Below, in pieces: positions 63,531 through 64,000 of a stretch of 64,000 nucleotides of DNA. This DNA comes from Rhizobium redzepovicii. Lineage in GTDB: Bacteria > Pseudomonadota > Alphaproteobacteria > Rhizobiales > Rhizobiaceae. The DNA lies in contig NZ_JAILYH010000001.1 in the NCBI RefSeq assembly GCF_019793435.1, forward strand, positions 454,847 through 518,846. The letters run 5' to 3'. The notes beneath the pieces are model-generated. The model worked only from the letters and a program-made list of their open reading frames with translations, was not told the DNA's origin and made no database searches. Within the stretch, counting starts at the first letter, position 1; each line of letters starts with the position of its first letter. The position numbers and the translations under genes were made by a program.

Positions 63531-64000
63531 ATGCCGACACCAGAGCGGCCCAGCCTAATAGTTCGACAGAAATCCCCTGAGAATATCGAGTTTCCGTTTG
63601 CGTCGCTCTCCGATTGGCTGATCCCAACCGAGCTGTTCTTCGTGCGAAACCATTTCCCGTCGCCGGACCTCGATGCCCGAGACTGGAGATTGCGCGTTAG
63701 CGGGGCGGTGGAGCGGCCGATCGAACTTGACCTCGACAGCATCAAGGCGATGCGGAGCACGACTTTGACTGCCGTCGTTGAGTGCGCAGGGAACGGGCGC
63801 GTCTACTATGTGCCGCCGAAGGAGGGTTTGCAGTGGCAGAACGGAGCCGTCGGCAATGCCGCGTGGACAGGTGTTCCTCTGCGCGAGATTTTAGAAATGG
63901 CGGGCGTTAAGCGAACCGCACGTGAGGTTCTGCTCGTAGGCGCAGACAGCGGCGTCGTCGACACGAGCAAGAAAACGGCTTCTCCGGGCCCCATCGCTTT
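63531..64000 (+). CDS. Sulfite-oxidase-family molybdopterin protein, N-terminal part
   Basis: The visible 156 residues start MPTPERPSLIVRQKSPENIE and run off the right edge. LIPTELFFVRNHFP and the molybdenum-ligand block VVECAGNGR (the cysteine) are diagnostic of the sulfite oxidase/YedY family, and GAVGNAAWTGVPLREILEMA follows. There is no twin-arginine signal at the visible N-terminus, so the protein may be cytoplasmic or the true start may be earlier. It is not part of the methylamine group. Confidence 0.87.
   Translation, partial: MPTPERPSLIVRQKSPENIEFPFASLSDWLIPTELFFVRNHFPSPDLDARDWRLRVSGAVERPIELDLDSIKAMRSTTLTAVVECAGNGRVYYVPPKEGLQWQNGAVGNAAWTGVPLREILEMAGVKRTAREVLLVGADSGVVDTSKKTASPGPIA

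Noticed and set aside
63371..63760. 129-residue minus-strand frame at the right edge
   Set aside because: Overlaps the plus-strand sulfite-oxidase-family gene, whose motifs are clear.
1..64000. CRISPR array, tRNA or rRNA genes
   Set aside because: No regular spacer-repeat series, cloverleaf-type sequence or rRNA segment was recognised on either strand by eye.

Overview
The window is GC-rich, gene-dense alphaproteobacterial DNA, almost certainly from Rhizobium or a close relative (Rhizobiaceae). The evidence is the glxABCD-glnT block, an orphan rhizobial-type flagellin, CtrA-type TTAA-N7-TTAA boxes, two RIME-like palindromic repeats and a CCTCCTCCC-loop small RNA array behind a DUF1127 gene. 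minCDE is present. In the Rhizobium and Sinorhizobium genomes I know, minCDE sits on a chromid (pSymB, p42e or pRL11 type) rather than the main chromosome, so this may be a piece of a secondary replicon (inference).

Layout. Positions 1-9.2 kb hold a sarcosine-oxidase-type operon (soxB-D-A, running off the left edge), two regulators (glxA and an XRE/cupin gene) and glxBCD-glnT-purU, which match the N-methylglutamate pathway for monomethylamine. Positions 9.3-17.1 kb hold an intervening block: an SDR, a frameshifted TetR gene, an RND pump with its adaptor, a second TetR and an AraC regulator. A 77-bp remnant of a second purU closes it. Positions 17.3-22.5 kb hold dmmDABC (dimethylamine monooxygenase) and tmm (trimethylamine monooxygenase). 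Next come a PAS/MCP-like protein, minCDE, two small basic proteins and a cold-shock gene (22.6-26.5 kb). A TMAO demethylase gene (tdm) diverges from an APC permease at 26.8-31.2 kb. An aldo-keto reductase, an amine oxidase and a DnaQ-like exonuclease follow (31.3-35.0 kb), then the DUF1127 gene with its sRNA array (35.1-35.6 kb). kduI-kduD-GntR lie at 35.9-38.4 kb, a very large GH94-like phosphorylase at 38.4-41.7 kb, a DHA2 drug exporter and an orphan flagellin up to 44.5 kb. A peptide-family ABC importer with a GH20 hexosaminidase, probably for chito-oligosaccharides, fills 44.8-52.2 kb. The right end has a HAD hydrolase, a methyltransferase, a ROK repressor with an MFS transporter, ridA-rpiR-SDR, an NTF2-like protein with an M81 peptidase and a D-threonine-aldolase-like enzyme, a DUF938 protein, and a sulfite-oxidase-family gene running off the right edge.

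How it works together. The most notable content is an apparently complete aerobic route from trimethylamine to ammonium: TMA to TMAO (Tmm), TMAO to DMA (Tdm), DMA to MMA (Dmm), MMA to gamma-glutamylmethylamide (GlnT/GmaS), then N-methylglutamate (GlxBCD = MgsABC), then glutamate (the Sox-like complex, possibly MgdABCD). GcvT domains in DmmD and Tdm may pass the released one-carbon units to tetrahydrofolate, and PurU would release them as formate. Three promoter regions of this pathway share a similar AT-rich AAGAAA...TTC element, which could be the operator of the XRE/cupin regulator. No tRNA, rRNA, CRISPR array or intact insertion sequence was seen.
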